The notes beneath the pieces were generated by a model. It ran no database searches. It saw nothing but the letters and a program-made list of their open reading frames with translations, and had not been told where the DNA came from. The position numbers were made by a program, and so were the translations under genes. From an uncultured Paenibacillus sp. (GTDB taxonomy: Bacteria; Bacillota; Bacilli; Paenibacillales; Paenibacillaceae), in contig CAKMKL010000355.1 of assembly GCA_927443375.1 (NCBI GenBank), positions 1 through 32,719 of the forward strand: 32,719 nucleotides of DNA, given 5' to 3'. This document shows positions 1 to 9,811 of this stretch, piece by piece. Positions within the stretch are counted from its first letter, which is position 1, and each line of letters opens with the position of its first letter.

Positions 1-58
1 CCTGAAGCTTCTGTATGGAGAAGATGCGGGTCTGGTCATTTCAAGTGACGAATATGGT
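1..58. repeat. 58-bp perfect inverted repeat, left arm
   Basis: Bases 1-58 (cctgaagcttctgtatgg...gacgaatatggt) are the exact reverse complement of 1465-1522, which encodes LKLLYGEDAGLVISSDEYG of the histidine kinase. Confidence 0.95.
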
Positions 59-1430
59 TATCAATGTATGCTTTAATATTTTCCAGCACACCGCCGCGGT
101 TGCCGGCAAGTGATCTGCTAATTTCGCCGGTGTAGACATCCAGAACCTCATTCAGTACCCCTTCAAACTGTGCAAACGAGACAAAATCACCGCTGATGCC
201 AAGTCCGTTGAGACCTTTATCCTTCCCGCTGCGGAGCAGAGGGGGGATCGAATCCATCTCCCCCGCGATATCGCTAAGCAGGATCAGAAATTCACGGATC
301 ATCCGGTCGCCATCCCCCAGGCTGAAATGGGCCGAGGTCTGCCACTTTTGGGTGAACTCGTTCAGAATGCTCTTGGCATGTGCGCTATTGCCGCTTTCCA
401 GAATATTGCGGATCTGCGGCATCCGTCCCGTCAGGGAAGGGTTATCCTTAGATTCCTGCAATGCCGCCTCCCCGTTCCCCGCAACGACGACGACATTCCC
501 TTTCAGCTGTAGCAGATCAATGTCATCGAGTGTAGTTTTCGCGGTTTCATAGGACTGCGCCAGATCCAGATAATCGCTGTAAGTAGCGCCGATCCCGCCG
601 GCACAGGCAATACCGAACAGCTCCTTCAGGGTCGAAGCTGCCTTCTTCAGATGATGCATGGAATGGAATGCCGCATCTCCCTCATAGCTGCCCTTCATCG
701 TAAAAATGGCGATAAATTCACGCTCATTCTTCGGGCTGGCAAAGCTGAACGCCTCGAAATGACCCCCGCTGTTCTCATTAATGACATTGGTTACCGCAAA
801 ATGCATCAGATCGCGGTCCTCATGGAACCGCTCGCGGCGCACCTGATCCAGATTAAGCAGCCGCAGAACCCCGGAGGTAAAGTGGTTGCCAGGAGCATCC
901 GCGCCGATAAGCGGCAAAAAGGCTTCATTTGACTGGCTCTTGAAGCTGCGTTCAATGACCGAAAGATACATTTTTTCTTTCAGCTTAGGCAGCGACATGT
1001 TAAGCGTAATGTTCTTAGTAATGAACTCGCTCTGTTTCTGGCGTTTCGCTTCCAGCATATCCACGGCCTTACGCAGCGCAGTATTAAGATCTGTCCGGTT
1101 TACGGGCTTCAGCAAATAATCCACCACTTTGGAGCGGATGGCCTGCCGGGTGTATTCGAAATCATTGTAGCCGCTGATTACGATCAGCAGCAGATCGGGA
1201 AATTCCCGTTCGGCAATCTGCAGCAGCTGGCTGCCGTTCAGCTCAGGCATTTTCATATCAACGAGTGCCAGATCTATTTTGTGCTCACGCAGCATCGCCA
1301 GTCCGACATTCCCGTCCGTGGCTTCCAGCACCTCACTGACCCCCAAGTTCTTCCAGTCCCCCAGAATATTGATCGCTTCGCGCAGCGGTTCCTCATCATC
1401 AATAATCAGCACTCTATACATGTTGTCCAT
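36..1430 (-). CDS. Response regulator, YesN/AraC-type, C-terminally truncated (no HTH visible)
   Basis: Receiver domain MYRVLIIDDEEPLREAI...DLALVDMKMPELNGSQLL...VVDYLLKPV. Likely start is MDNMYRV at 1430, overlapping the kinase stop at 1414. The reading frame ends at 36 after ENIKAYIDNHIRHLK, inside the inverted repeat, so the expected AraC HTH is missing. Confidence 0.85.
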   Translation of the reverse strand: MDNMYRVLIIDDEEPLREAINILGDWKNLGVSEVLEATDGNVGLAMLREHKIDLALVDMKMPELNGSQLLQIAEREFPDLLLIVISGYNDFEYTRQAIRSKVVDYLLKPVNRTDLNTALRKAVDMLEAKRQKQSEFITKNITLNMSLPKLKEKMYLSVIERSFKSQSNEAFLPLIGADAPGNHFTSGVLRLLNLDQVRRERFHEDRDLMHFAVTNVINENSGGHFEAFSFASPKNEREFIAIFTMKGSYEGDAAFHSMHHLKKAASTLKELFGIACAGGIGATYSDYLDLAQSYETAKTTLDDIDLLQLKGNVVVVAGNGEAALQESKDNPSLTGRMPQIRNILESGNSAHAKSILNEFTQKWQTSAHFSLGDGDRMIREFLILLSDIAGEMDSIPPLLRSGKDKGLNGLGISGDFVSFAQFEGVLNEVLDVYTGEISRSLAGNRGGVLENIKAYIDNHIRHLK

Positions 1431-3294
1431 GGCCTCCCCGCGGTAACTGCATATCCATTGTTGTACCATATTCGTCACTTGAAATGACCAGACCCGCATC
1501 TTCTCCATACAGAAGCTTCAGGCGTGTATTTAGATTTTTCAGTCCGATGCTCTCATGCCCGCCATCCTCAGCGGAATCTCCCCCAAGCTCCTCCCACTGG
1601 ATCTGCAGCGAGCTCAGCACCTGCTCCAGCCGCTCCGGACTGATGCCCGGCCCGTTATCCTTAACCGAAATAACACTGTAAGCCGGAGTAATATTTGCCT
1701 CAATCCGGATCGTAACGGTGCTGGATACTTTCTCAAGCGCATGCTTAATGCAGTTCTCTACCAGCGTCTGAATCGATAGCTTAGGAATCCGCAGCTCCTT
1801 CAGGCTCTCCTCCCAGTCATACACCACTTGCATCCGGTTACCGAAACGGGCTTTCTGCAGCGCCAGATAACGCTCAATATGCCGCAGCTCCTCACTAGCC
1901 TGAACCACATCCCGGCCGCTGATGCAGTACCTGAGTGTGAGAGCCAGGTTGTCCACCATCTCGACGATGTCATCATTATTGTTTTTCAGTGCCTTGGTCG
2001 AAATCGCTTGCAGGGCATTATATAAGAAATGCGGGTTAATTTCCGCCTCCAGTGCTTTGAGCACTGCGTTTTTTTCAACGATTTTCATTTTATAGCGTTC
2101 ATTGATCAGCTCATTCGTCTTCTCCACCATTTTATTGAAATGCCGGGAAAGGTAGGCGATCTCATCATTGCCTTCTACCCTGGCTTCGGCATCGAAGCTG
2201 CCTGTACTGAACCTTTTCATTTGCAGCGACAGATTTTTCAGCGGGCTTGTGATCCGGTTGGAAATGAAGCTTACCAGAATGACCGAGGCAATCAGAAAAA
2301 GCAGCCCGATTGAATAACTAAGCTTGCGGGTTGTTGTCGCCGCTTCGTAAATCTCTTTATAGGGAATCGGCTTGATCAGCTTCCAGCCCTCTTTTTTATT
2401 GATGTCATAAATGACGAGATACTTCTCTGCTTCATCAGACCAAGTGAGCTGTCCGCCTTTTGCTGGACTCAGCTCCTGCAGCAGCCCGCTAGCGGCGCTT
2501 TTCGCAAAAAACTCCTTGTCATCGACCACAAACGGCTCATCATCCGGGCTCACATACATCAGATGCTCCCCTTCAGCAAACGGAACGTCCTTCATAATCT
2601 CATCCGTCACACTTGAATTGAAGTACAAAGACAATACGGCCTGAGGCTCACGGGAAGCTATGGAACGCAACAGCCGGTGATAGCCCATGAAGCTGGCATC
2701 CGTATTCACCGGATAATCGCCTTTCTCCACACTATCTGTTACAAACGACTGGTATGAGCGGTTATTCGGACTTTTCAGCGCACGCTTGTACCAGGTCAGG
2801 TTCTCGATCGGCGGATGTTCAGCGACCCTGACGGTAATATTATAGTTCTCTTTGGTGACATAATAATATTTGTGCTCCTTGATGACATAGAGGTAAATCG
2901 CCTCCAGGTCGTTCCGCGAAAAATACAGGTTCTTCAGATAATTCTCCACATACATCTTGGAGGCATAGTCCTCCGATTCATGAAGAATAGCATAGGTGAT
3001 CTCGTCATAGGAAATTTGCGGCAGGGATAACTGCTCTATGCCAGCAAGGTAGCTCTCCAGGTTCCGGCCCACCAGCAGCAGGTTGTTGCTCGTGCTCGCT
3101 ATACTGCTGTTTACAGACTCCTTGCGCAGCATGCCATAGGAAATGAACGTCAGTGAGGTCACCACGAGGATAATAATTATGGAGAACAGCAGGATCAGTT
3201 TGTTGGCCAGACGGCGTGAAATCCGCTCCATCATAGGCTCGAACAGCTTTTGCAGGGTTGTTTTTATGATAATCGCAGCCTCCTCCGCTTGCAT
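1414..3294 (-). CDS. Sensor histidine kinase, YesM family (HAMP, His_kinase, HATPase_c)
   Basis: N-terminal TM segment, second TM followed by HAMP-like ITSPLKNLSLQMKRFSTGSF, EINPHFLYNALQAI phosphoacceptor motif, VKDNGPGIS and GIGLKNLNTRL-like ATPase motifs. Confidence 0.9.
   Translation of the reverse strand: MQAEEAAIIIKTTLQKLFEPMMERISRRLANKLILLFSIIIILVVTSLTFISYGMLRKESVNSSIASTSNNLLLVGRNLESYLAGIEQLSLPQISYDEITYAILHESEDYASKMYVENYLKNLYFSRNDLEAIYLYVIKEHKYYYVTKENYNITVRVAEHPPIENLTWYKRALKSPNNRSYQSFVTDSVEKGDYPVNTDASFMGYHRLLRSIASREPQAVLSLYFNSSVTDEIMKDVPFAEGEHLMYVSPDDEPFVVDDKEFFAKSAASGLLQELSPAKGGQLTWSDEAEKYLVIYDINKKEGWKLIKPIPYKEIYEAATTTRKLSYSIGLLFLIASVILVSFISNRITSPLKNLSLQMKRFSTGSFDAEARVEGNDEIAYLSRHFNKMVEKTNELINERYKMKIVEKNAVLKALEAEINPHFLYNALQAISTKALKNNNDDIVEMVDNLALTLRYCISGRDVVQASEELRHIERYLALQKARFGNRMQVVYDWEESLKELRIPKLSIQTLVENCIKHALEKVSSTVTIRIEANITPAYSVISVKDNGPGISPERLEQVLSSLQIQWEELGGDSAEDGGHESIGLKNLNTRLKLLYGEDAGLVISSDEYGTTMDMQLPRGGHGQHV
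1465..1522. repeat. 58-bp perfect inverted repeat, right arm (inside histidine kinase CDS)
   Basis: Exact reverse complement of bases 1-58; identity breaks at 59/1464. Confidence 0.95.
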
Positions 3295-3458
3295 TTTGTG
3301 TCCGCTTACAGTTCACCTTTTTACCCCTAACTGTACTCTTAAATCCATTTTTGAGTATACGGTGCTGCTCTATAATACACAATATAGACTAACCGGAATG
3401 GTTAAGTGTGGCAAGCGGGGTCAATACTCCCACTCATAAATCCAGAAGAGGTGCAACC

Positions 3459-4349
3459 ATGTTAAAATCACTCGGCAGAAAATGGCGCGAGAAAACGGAA
3501 TTCGGGCTCTTCACCCTCCCCGTTCTCATCTGTATCGCTGTAGCCTTCTACGTCCCGTTTATCATGACCATCCGCTATTCGATGACCAAATGGAACGGAA
3601 TTTCCAAACATCCTAAGTTTGTAGGCTTGGACAACTTCAAGCAGATTTTTACCGGGGACACCAATTTCTCCGATTCCGCCTGGTTCACGATTAAGTATGC
3701 GGTACTCTATATCATTATCGTCAATGTGCTGGCTATTCTGCTCGCCGTACTGCTTGATATGAAGCTGAAATCCACTTCCTGGCTAAGAGCGGCATTCTTC
3801 ATTCCTTATATTCTCAGCCTGGTTATTGTCGGCTTCATCTGGAAATTCATCTTCATGCAAGGCTTCAACTCACTTGGCGACAGCACAGGCTGGTCGATCT
3901 TCGGACTAAGCTGGCTGGGGACGCCGGGACTGGCCTTTATATCTATCTTAGGTGTATCCATCTGGCAATCCATCGGGTTCTATCTCGTTATTTATATTGC
4001 CGGACTGCAATCGGTGCCTGAAGACCTCAAGGAAGCCGCTACGGTGGACGGAGCCGGACCGCTCAGACGTTTCTTCAGCATTACCCTGCCGCTGCTCGCA
4101 CCGTCAATCACCATTTCGGTATTCATGGCGCTGACCAACTCCATCAAGGTGTTCGATGTAATTCTGTCACTGACCGGCGGCGGTCCCGGAGGAACTACCT
4201 ACAGTATCGCCTACGACATTTACCGTGACACATTCCAGAACAATCTGTACGGCTATGGTACGGCAAAAGCGCTCATTCTGTTCATCGCAGTGCTGATCGT
4301 GACGGTTATTCAGCTTACGTTCTTCAAACGAAGAGAGGTTGAGGCATAA
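3459..4349 (+). CDS. Carbohydrate ABC transporter permease (UgpA/MalF type)
   Basis: MLKSLGRKWREKTEFGLFTLPVLICIAVAFYVPF..., EAA motif EDLKEAATVDGAGPLRRFFSITLPLLAP. ATG at 3459 preceded by agaagaggtg. Confidence 0.9.
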   Translation: MLKSLGRKWREKTEFGLFTLPVLICIAVAFYVPFIMTIRYSMTKWNGISKHPKFVGLDNFKQIFTGDTNFSDSAWFTIKYAVLYIIIVNVLAILLAVLLDMKLKSTSWLRAAFFIPYILSLVIVGFIWKFIFMQGFNSLGDSTGWSIFGLSWLGTPGLAFISILGVSIWQSIGFYLVIYIAGLQSVPEDLKEAATVDGAGPLRRFFSITLPLLAPSITISVFMALTNSIKVFDVILSLTGGGPGGTTYSIAYDIYRDTFQNNLYGYGTAKALILFIAVLIVTVIQLTFFKRREVEA

Positions 4350-5182
4350 TGAAAACAAATAATAACTCAGGCAAAATTATTCTAGAGGTCGTTCTCGTCC
4401 TCCTCTCCCTTCTGTTCCTGTATCCGCTGTTCCTGACCATTATCAACTCGTTCAAAAGCTTCAGCGAGGTAATGACCGACGTAATTGCTCTGCCTAAGCA
4501 CATTACCTTTGCCAACTACTCTTATGTATGGGAATTCATTAACTATCCGCGGCTGTTCCTGAACAACTTCATCATCACTGCACTGGGTCTGCTGGGGATC
4601 GTATTCGTTTCCTCTATCGCAGCGTACAAGCTGGCGCGGACGAAGACCAGATGGAGCGGAGTCATCTACTTCCTCTGCATTATGCCGATGCTGATTCCGT
4701 TCCAGTCCATCATGCTTACCGTACTGCAGACAGCCAAGAACCTGAACCTGTCTGAGAGTACATGGGGTCTGGGACTGCTCTATTGGGGCTTCGGGGCTCC
4801 GCTCGCGGTATTTATCTATCACGGCTTTGTTAAAGGAATTCCGCTGGAAATCGATGAAAGCGCCACGATTGACGGGGCTTCCGGCTTCCGCCTGTTCTTC
4901 AGTGTAATCTTCCCGCTGCTGAAATCGGTGACAACCACCATCGTTATCATTGACGTGATGTGGATCTGGAATGACTTCCTGCTCCCGCTGCTCATGGTCA
5001 ACGGCTCACCGGACACGAAGACACTGACACTCGCTGCTTATACGTTCGTTGGCCAATACACCTCGGACTGGCAATATGCGATGACAGCCATGGTAATGGC
5101 GGTACTCCCATCCATCGTCGTGTTCATCTTCCTGCAAAAATATATCGTCAAAGGCGTTGTCGCCGGTGCGGTCAAGGGCTGA
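4349..5182 (+). CDS. Carbohydrate ABC transporter permease (UgpE/MalG type)
   Basis: EAA motif PLEIDESATIDGASGFRLFFSVIFPLLKS. Start overlaps the upstream stop (taATG). Confidence 0.9.
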   Translation: MKTNNNSGKIILEVVLVLLSLLFLYPLFLTIINSFKSFSEVMTDVIALPKHITFANYSYVWEFINYPRLFLNNFIITALGLLGIVFVSSIAAYKLARTKTRWSGVIYFLCIMPMLIPFQSIMLTVLQTAKNLNLSESTWGLGLLYWGFGAPLAVFIYHGFVKGIPLEIDESATIDGASGFRLFFSVIFPLLKSVTTTIVIIDVMWIWNDFLLPLLMVNGSPDTKTLTLAAYTFVGQYTSDWQYAMTAMVMAVLPSIVVFIFLQKYIVKGVVAGAVKG

Positions 5183-5194
5183 TACTCATATGAC

Positions 5195-5236
5195 AAAAAG
5201 TGCCGCACAGTCCGAATGGACTGTGCGGCACTTTTT
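5195..5236 (+). terminator. Rho-independent terminator after ABC permease pair
   Basis: Perfect 19-bp stem AAAAAGTGCCGCACAGTCC-GAAT-GGACTGTGCGGCACTTTTT. Confidence 0.93.
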
Positions 5237-5325
5237 ATGTAGAGCAGTTAAGCATAAACGCTCCATTACAATCTCCCTTAGACCACCCTGGCAGCAGCAG
5301 GTGACTTATTAAATCCGCTCAAATT

Positions 5326-5508
5326 AGTTGCATTCTGTACAACTAGAAACCGCATATAACTGCGCTTGCATCATCTAACTGTATTTTATGCAACTACATT
5401 TAGACGATTCAATTATAAGAAGCTATATGCTGACTTATAATTGTACGAAATACAATTAAACGGCTTGGGTAAGGAAAAAACGTTATTTTAATTGTATAAA
5501 GTGCAATT
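5326..5508. repeat. Array of four related 19-bp dyads (arms about 7 bp, 5-nt spacer)
   Basis: 5326-5344 AGTTGCATTCTGTACAACT; 5377-5395 AACTGTATTTTATGCAACT; 5439-5457 AATTGTACGAAATACAATT; 5490-5508 AATTGTATAAAGTGCAATT. All fit ARYTGYA-N5-TRYAAYT approximately. Confidence 0.8.
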
Positions 5509-5662
5509 TCGGCCCGGGGGTGCGGCCAAGGAAATGCATTCCCGCCTGGAAACAAGTAGGCTGATAACAGCGCGATAGGAACCGGGCCCGGAGATAGCTA
5601 TAGATTGCGCTGAGTTATTGGCAAGCTCTAATTAGGCTTGTGATTTTAGCAGTCCGGGCATC

Positions 5663-6697
5663 TCACAGCTTCTCGCTGACCGCTCCATCCGCCGCAATCT
5701 TCGCATTGAACGACAGCTGGTTCATCTGTCTGATCGTTTCTTTGTTATAAGCTTCGCCCATGAAGTTCGGCTGTCCGCCGATGATCTTCACCGGTCTGAT
5801 CCGGCTCGAAATGCCGGATTTGCTGATCGTGAAGTCAGCCAGCATGGACAGCAGGGTCTTCTCCCCGCCGCGTGTGGAACGGTTGAACACAAAGTTACCC
5901 AGTGAATAGTAGATCGGTTTGTGCTTGTAATATTCGATCCCCATCAGGCAGTGGCTGTGCGCGCCCAGGATAATATCCGCACCGCTGTCGATCATCTGCT
6001 TCGCAAGCGTCCGGGCGTATGGCTCCGGATAATCCTTAAACTCCTCATTCCAATGAAGATACACAATCGTATAATCATTGTCCTTAGCGGACTTTCTGAT
6101 GGCTCCCAGCAGCGGCTCTGCCGTATAGGCTGAAGCAGCTCCCGGACGGGTCTTCCCGGCATACCACGAAGGTCCGGACAATACCCGGCTTGCCCCCAGA
6201 ATAGCTACCTGTTTACCTTTGACCTTCTTGACATACGGCTTGAATGCCTGGTCAATATTGCTGCCCGCACCTGTATGGCCTATCTTGTATCTGTCCAGAT
6301 GGGTCAGGGTATCAAGCATCGCTGCCTGCCCGTAATCGAGGATGTGATTGTTTGCAAGCGAAACACCGTCGATTCCGGCATAGCCGAGTCCACCGAGCGC
6401 TTCAGGCTTGGAGCGGAAGGCAAAGGTCTTCTCCGCCGCCTTTCCCCGTACTGAGACAGGGGTTTCCAGATTGGCAAAAGCAATATCTGCCTTCTGCAGG
6501 GCAGGAGCAACTTTGGCAAAAGGAAAGTTGACTCCGTATCTGGCAATCTGTTCACCCACGAAACCATCCAACAGAATATCTCCGGCAAAGGTCAGCGTAA
6601 TGTTGTCAGCCGCCTGCACCTGTGACGTCCCGCCATAAACGCCGGGTGCAGGAATAAGCAGTAATAAAAGCATGGTAAGCATAGCAAATCTGCGCAA
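5663..6697 (-). CDS. CapA family protein (PGA_cap metallophosphatase-like)
   Basis: N-terminal signal peptide; LTFAGDILLDG, FANLETPVS, GVSLANNHILDYG, ADIILGAHSHCLMGIEYYKHKPIYYSLGNFVF. Confidence 0.9.
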   Translation of the reverse strand: MRRFAMLTMLLLLLIPAPGVYGGTSQVQAADNITLTFAGDILLDGFVGEQIARYGVNFPFAKVAPALQKADIAFANLETPVSVRGKAAEKTFAFRSKPEALGGLGYAGIDGVSLANNHILDYGQAAMLDTLTHLDRYKIGHTGAGSNIDQAFKPYVKKVKGKQVAILGASRVLSGPSWYAGKTRPGAASAYTAEPLLGAIRKSAKDNDYTIVYLHWNEEFKDYPEPYARTLAKQMIDSGADIILGAHSHCLMGIEYYKHKPIYYSLGNFVFNRSTRGGEKTLLSMLADFTISKSGISSRIRPVKIIGGQPNFMGEAYNKETIRQMNQLSFNAKIAADGAVSEKL

Positions 6698-6774
6698 TTC
6701 TTTAGACCCCTTATATTTGATATGTTATCTACTATACTGCAATAGGATACCTGTCTAAAGAGTATAAAGTCCTG

Positions 6775-7434
6775 CTAGATTTGCGCTTTTTTCAATACGG
6801 CCCGGAAACAGTTTAGTCCGCCCCCGTTATCCGTACGCAGCGCGTCTGGCGGCAGATTGAAATCCGTCTCCCCCCAATACTGAAATCCGGCCTGAAGCAG
6901 CAAATCGTTCATAACTGCCAGATTAACCGCCGGACAGTCAAACGTCAGCACCAGGAGCCCTTCACCGTTAAGCGTTCTGTGAAACTCCCGCACGGCCCGG
7001 GCAGCATCCTCCACCGATAAATGCCCAATAACGGATATACAAAAAATAGTATCGAAGCTTTCATCCGCGTAGGGCAGCTTCATGAGATCCGCTTGCGTCA
7101 GGTGCAGATTCACAGTGCTTCTGGCCATGACCTGCCTGGCTGATTCCATGCCGATATCGTCAGCGATATCCTGGATAACCGCCTCCTGAGACAAAATCCG
7201 GGCATCGATATCGCAGGCGTAGACCTCGGAACTATATCCCGCCAGATAAAACTTTAACGGATGGGAAATCCCGCAGCCGGCATCAAGCACTACATCATGA
7301 GGCGAGATAAAGTTTGTACACCATTCGTATTCATAAGGCCGGCTCCACCAGGATTCCGGCAAATCATAAATCAGCTTTTCTCGGCGGGCATCAGCATTCA
7401 CAAAGAAACGGGAGACATACGGATGTGTCGGCAT
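6775..7434 (-). CDS. Class I SAM-dependent methyltransferase
   Basis: Motif I DVVLDAGCGISHPLKFYLAG, LTQADLMKLPYADESFDTIFCISVIGHLS. Confidence 0.88.
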   Translation of the reverse strand: MPTHPYVSRFFVNADARREKLIYDLPESWWSRPYEYEWCTNFISPHDVVLDAGCGISHPLKFYLAGYSSEVYACDIDARILSQEAVIQDIADDIGMESARQVMARSTVNLHLTQADLMKLPYADESFDTIFCISVIGHLSVEDAARAVREFHRTLNGEGLLVLTFDCPAVNLAVMNDLLLQAGFQYWGETDFNLPPDALRTDNGGGLNCFRAVLKKAQI

Positions 7435-7574
7435 GGCCAGGACTCCTTTTAGAGGAAATTCGGTAGTGAGAGTATATTCAGAAATTCCCGAATCATGCCA
7501 TTACCTTACACAGCCGGGCCTATTTAACAAAGGCGGTGATTTATTAAGGATTGCAGCCAATTTCTTTGAATATT

Positions 7575-7601
7575 TAAAAACGGACTCCCTGGCGGGAGCC
7601 C
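7575..7601 (-). terminator. Terminator downstream of the NAD-dependent epimerase
   Basis: On the minus strand: GGGCTCCC-GCCA-GGGAGTCC followed by GTTTTTAAA. Confidence 0.65.
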
Positions 7602-7648
7602 GCTGCTAGTTTCGGATAGGATTCGTAGTAAGGCTTATCGTATCTCTC

Positions 7649-8671
7649 TTACACGTAATAACTGAGCAATTTGGCATCAACGCCGTGTCTGCTGATCAGT
7701 GTATCCAGCATTTTGTTCCAATCCGTATCCACGGTACAGAGCTGGGGATGGGCTTCGAACCATTCAACCGACCGGTGAATTCCTTCGGCAAACGGAACGG
7801 TAGCTGTGAACTCCGGTACAAGCCGTTTGATCTTGCTGTTGTCGAACACACTGCTCACTGCCTGGTCACCAATCAGTCCGTCGGCTGTCCCCGCGGGGGT
7901 ATACGCTGCAATGAAGTCCGTGGAGATATGCACCACCTTCGGTTCTCTGTCCGCAGCCACTCCGATGGCAGCATAAATCTGATTCCAGTTCAGCGACTCA
8001 TCGGAAGTAATATGAACCGCTTCACCGACCGCTTCAGGATTCCCCAGCAGGCCGACAAAGCCCTTGGCAAAATCCGTATTATGGGTCAGTGTCCAGAGTG
8101 AAGTACCGTCACCATGAATCACAATAGGCTGCCCTTTGCGGATGCGTTCCACCAGCGACCATGGATGGGCCCAGCTGGTCAATGCCGCCGGAATTGCCGT
8201 AACTCCATAGGTATGCGAAGGACGGACAATCGTAACCGGAAAACCGCTGGTACGGTGCACTTCCAGCAGCAGCTCCTCACAGGCGATTTTATCACGCGAA
8301 TACTGCCAGTACGGATTAACCAGCGGGGTCTCTTCGGTGATCAGATAATTCTTCTGCGGCTTCTGATAAGCAGATGCCGAGCTGATAAAGATATACTGTT
8401 TCGTTTTGCCGGCGAACAGCTCGATATCCGACTGCACATGCTCCGGCGTAAAGGCGATCCAGTCCACCACGACATCAAATTCATAACCCTTTAGTGCCGC
8501 AGCAGCCCCCGCCGCATCGCGGATATCGCCCTGGATCACATGCGCCCCTTCCGGTACGAATTCATTCCGTTCCCCGCGGTTAAATAGATACAGCTCTATT
8601 CCCCGTTCCACGGCCAGCCTTGAGACAGCCTCGCTGATTAAACCTGTGCCTCCGATAAAAAGTACCTTCAT
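7649..8671 (-). CDS. NAD-dependent epimerase/dehydratase family protein (extended SDR)
   Basis: MKVLFIGGTGLISEAVSRLA Rossmann motif; SASAYQK...; VTIVRPSHTYG. Confidence 0.87.
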   Translation of the reverse strand: MKVLFIGGTGLISEAVSRLAVERGIELYLFNRGERNEFVPEGAHVIQGDIRDAAGAAAALKGYEFDVVVDWIAFTPEHVQSDIELFAGKTKQYIFISSASAYQKPQKNYLITEETPLVNPYWQYSRDKIACEELLLEVHRTSGFPVTIVRPSHTYGVTAIPAALTSWAHPWSLVERIRKGQPIVIHGDGTSLWTLTHNTDFAKGFVGLLGNPEAVGEAVHITSDESLNWNQIYAAIGVAADREPKVVHISTDFIAAYTPAGTADGLIGDQAVSSVFDNSKIKRLVPEFTATVPFAEGIHRSVEWFEAHPQLCTVDTDWNKMLDTLISRHGVDAKLLSYYV

Positions 8672-8702
8672 CTGTATCTGCTCCTCTCTCTAAATTAATC
8701 CG

Positions 8703-9641
8703 TTAGCCGATAATTTCGGTAATACGCGACAATATCTCATCCGTCAGCTCCACGCCTGAAGCCTTAACGTTCTCCTCCACCTGCTCCGGCCGGCTGGCTC
8801 CGACCAGCGCACTTGCTACATTAGGCTGCCGCAGAATCCAGGCCAGAGCCAGATTGCCGACGGAAATGTCCAGCTCTGCAGCTATTTTGCCCAGCTCATG
8901 CACCTTGGCGATTTTCTCTTCCGTAACCCCTTTGCGCATCCAGTCCAGCTTCGCAGCACGGCTGTCCGCAGGAATATCCGCTGCAGAGCTGTATTTGCCG
9001 GTCAGGAGCCCCTGGGCCAGCGGAGAGAATACGACTTGTCCAATCCCTTTGCGTTCGCCGAGCGGGATAATCTCCTTCTCGATGTACCGCTCAAACATAT
9101 TATAAATCGGCTGGTTGACCACAATATGATCCAGAAGATAACGATCGGCTACCGCCAGCGCTTCAGTCATTTGTGCAGCCGTCCATTCACTTACCCCGAC
9201 GTAGAGCACCTTGCCCTGACGGACCAGGTCATCCAGTGTCCGCAGTGTCTCCTCGATCGGTGTCTCCGGGTCATAGCGGTGACAGTACATAATATCCACA
9301 TACTCTGCGCCAAGCCGCTTCAGGCTGGCATGACACTGCTCTGTGATATGCTTGCGTGACAGACCGCGGTCATTCGGCCCGTCTCCCATAACACCAAACA
9401 CCTTGGTGGCCAGAACATAAGATTCACGGGGAAATCCGCGCAGCGTCTCGCCCAGGACCTTCTCGGCCGCGCCTTTTTCGTATACATTTGCTGTATCAAA
9501 AAAATTAACACCTAATCCGTAAGCGGTTTCAATGGCTTTAACAGCATTCTCTCTTTCCACATATCCGCCATACGTTAACCAGCTTCCCAGACTGATCTCA
9601 CTGACCTTCAGCCCTGTTCCGCCCAATCTGCGATACTTCAT
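8703..9641 (-). CDS. Aldo/keto reductase family protein
   Basis: MKYRRLGGTGLKVSEISLGSWLTYGG; GVNFFDTANVYEKGAAEKVLGE; DIMYCHRYDPETPIEETLRTLDDLVRQGKVLYVGVSEW. Confidence 0.92.
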   Translation of the reverse strand: MKYRRLGGTGLKVSEISLGSWLTYGGYVERENAVKAIETAYGLGVNFFDTANVYEKGAAEKVLGETLRGFPRESYVLATKVFGVMGDGPNDRGLSRKHITEQCHASLKRLGAEYVDIMYCHRYDPETPIEETLRTLDDLVRQGKVLYVGVSEWTAAQMTEALAVADRYLLDHIVVNQPIYNMFERYIEKEIIPLGERKGIGQVVFSPLAQGLLTGKYSSAADIPADSRAAKLDWMRKGVTEEKIAKVHELGKIAAELDISVGNLALAWILRQPNVASALVGASRPEQVEENVKASGVELTDEILSRITEIIG

Positions 9642-9811
9642 TCCACACTTCTCCTCTCAGGTATCCTCTATACGCGGCCCTTCTTAGAGCCGGCAGCTCC
9701 ATGCACAATGTTTATTTTAGAACAGTTTGCCGTTACTTTCTATCTGTTTATACGCTTATATAGCACGGCTTACAAAGAGAGAATCAGAGAATAATAGTTT
9801 CTAAAATATAC

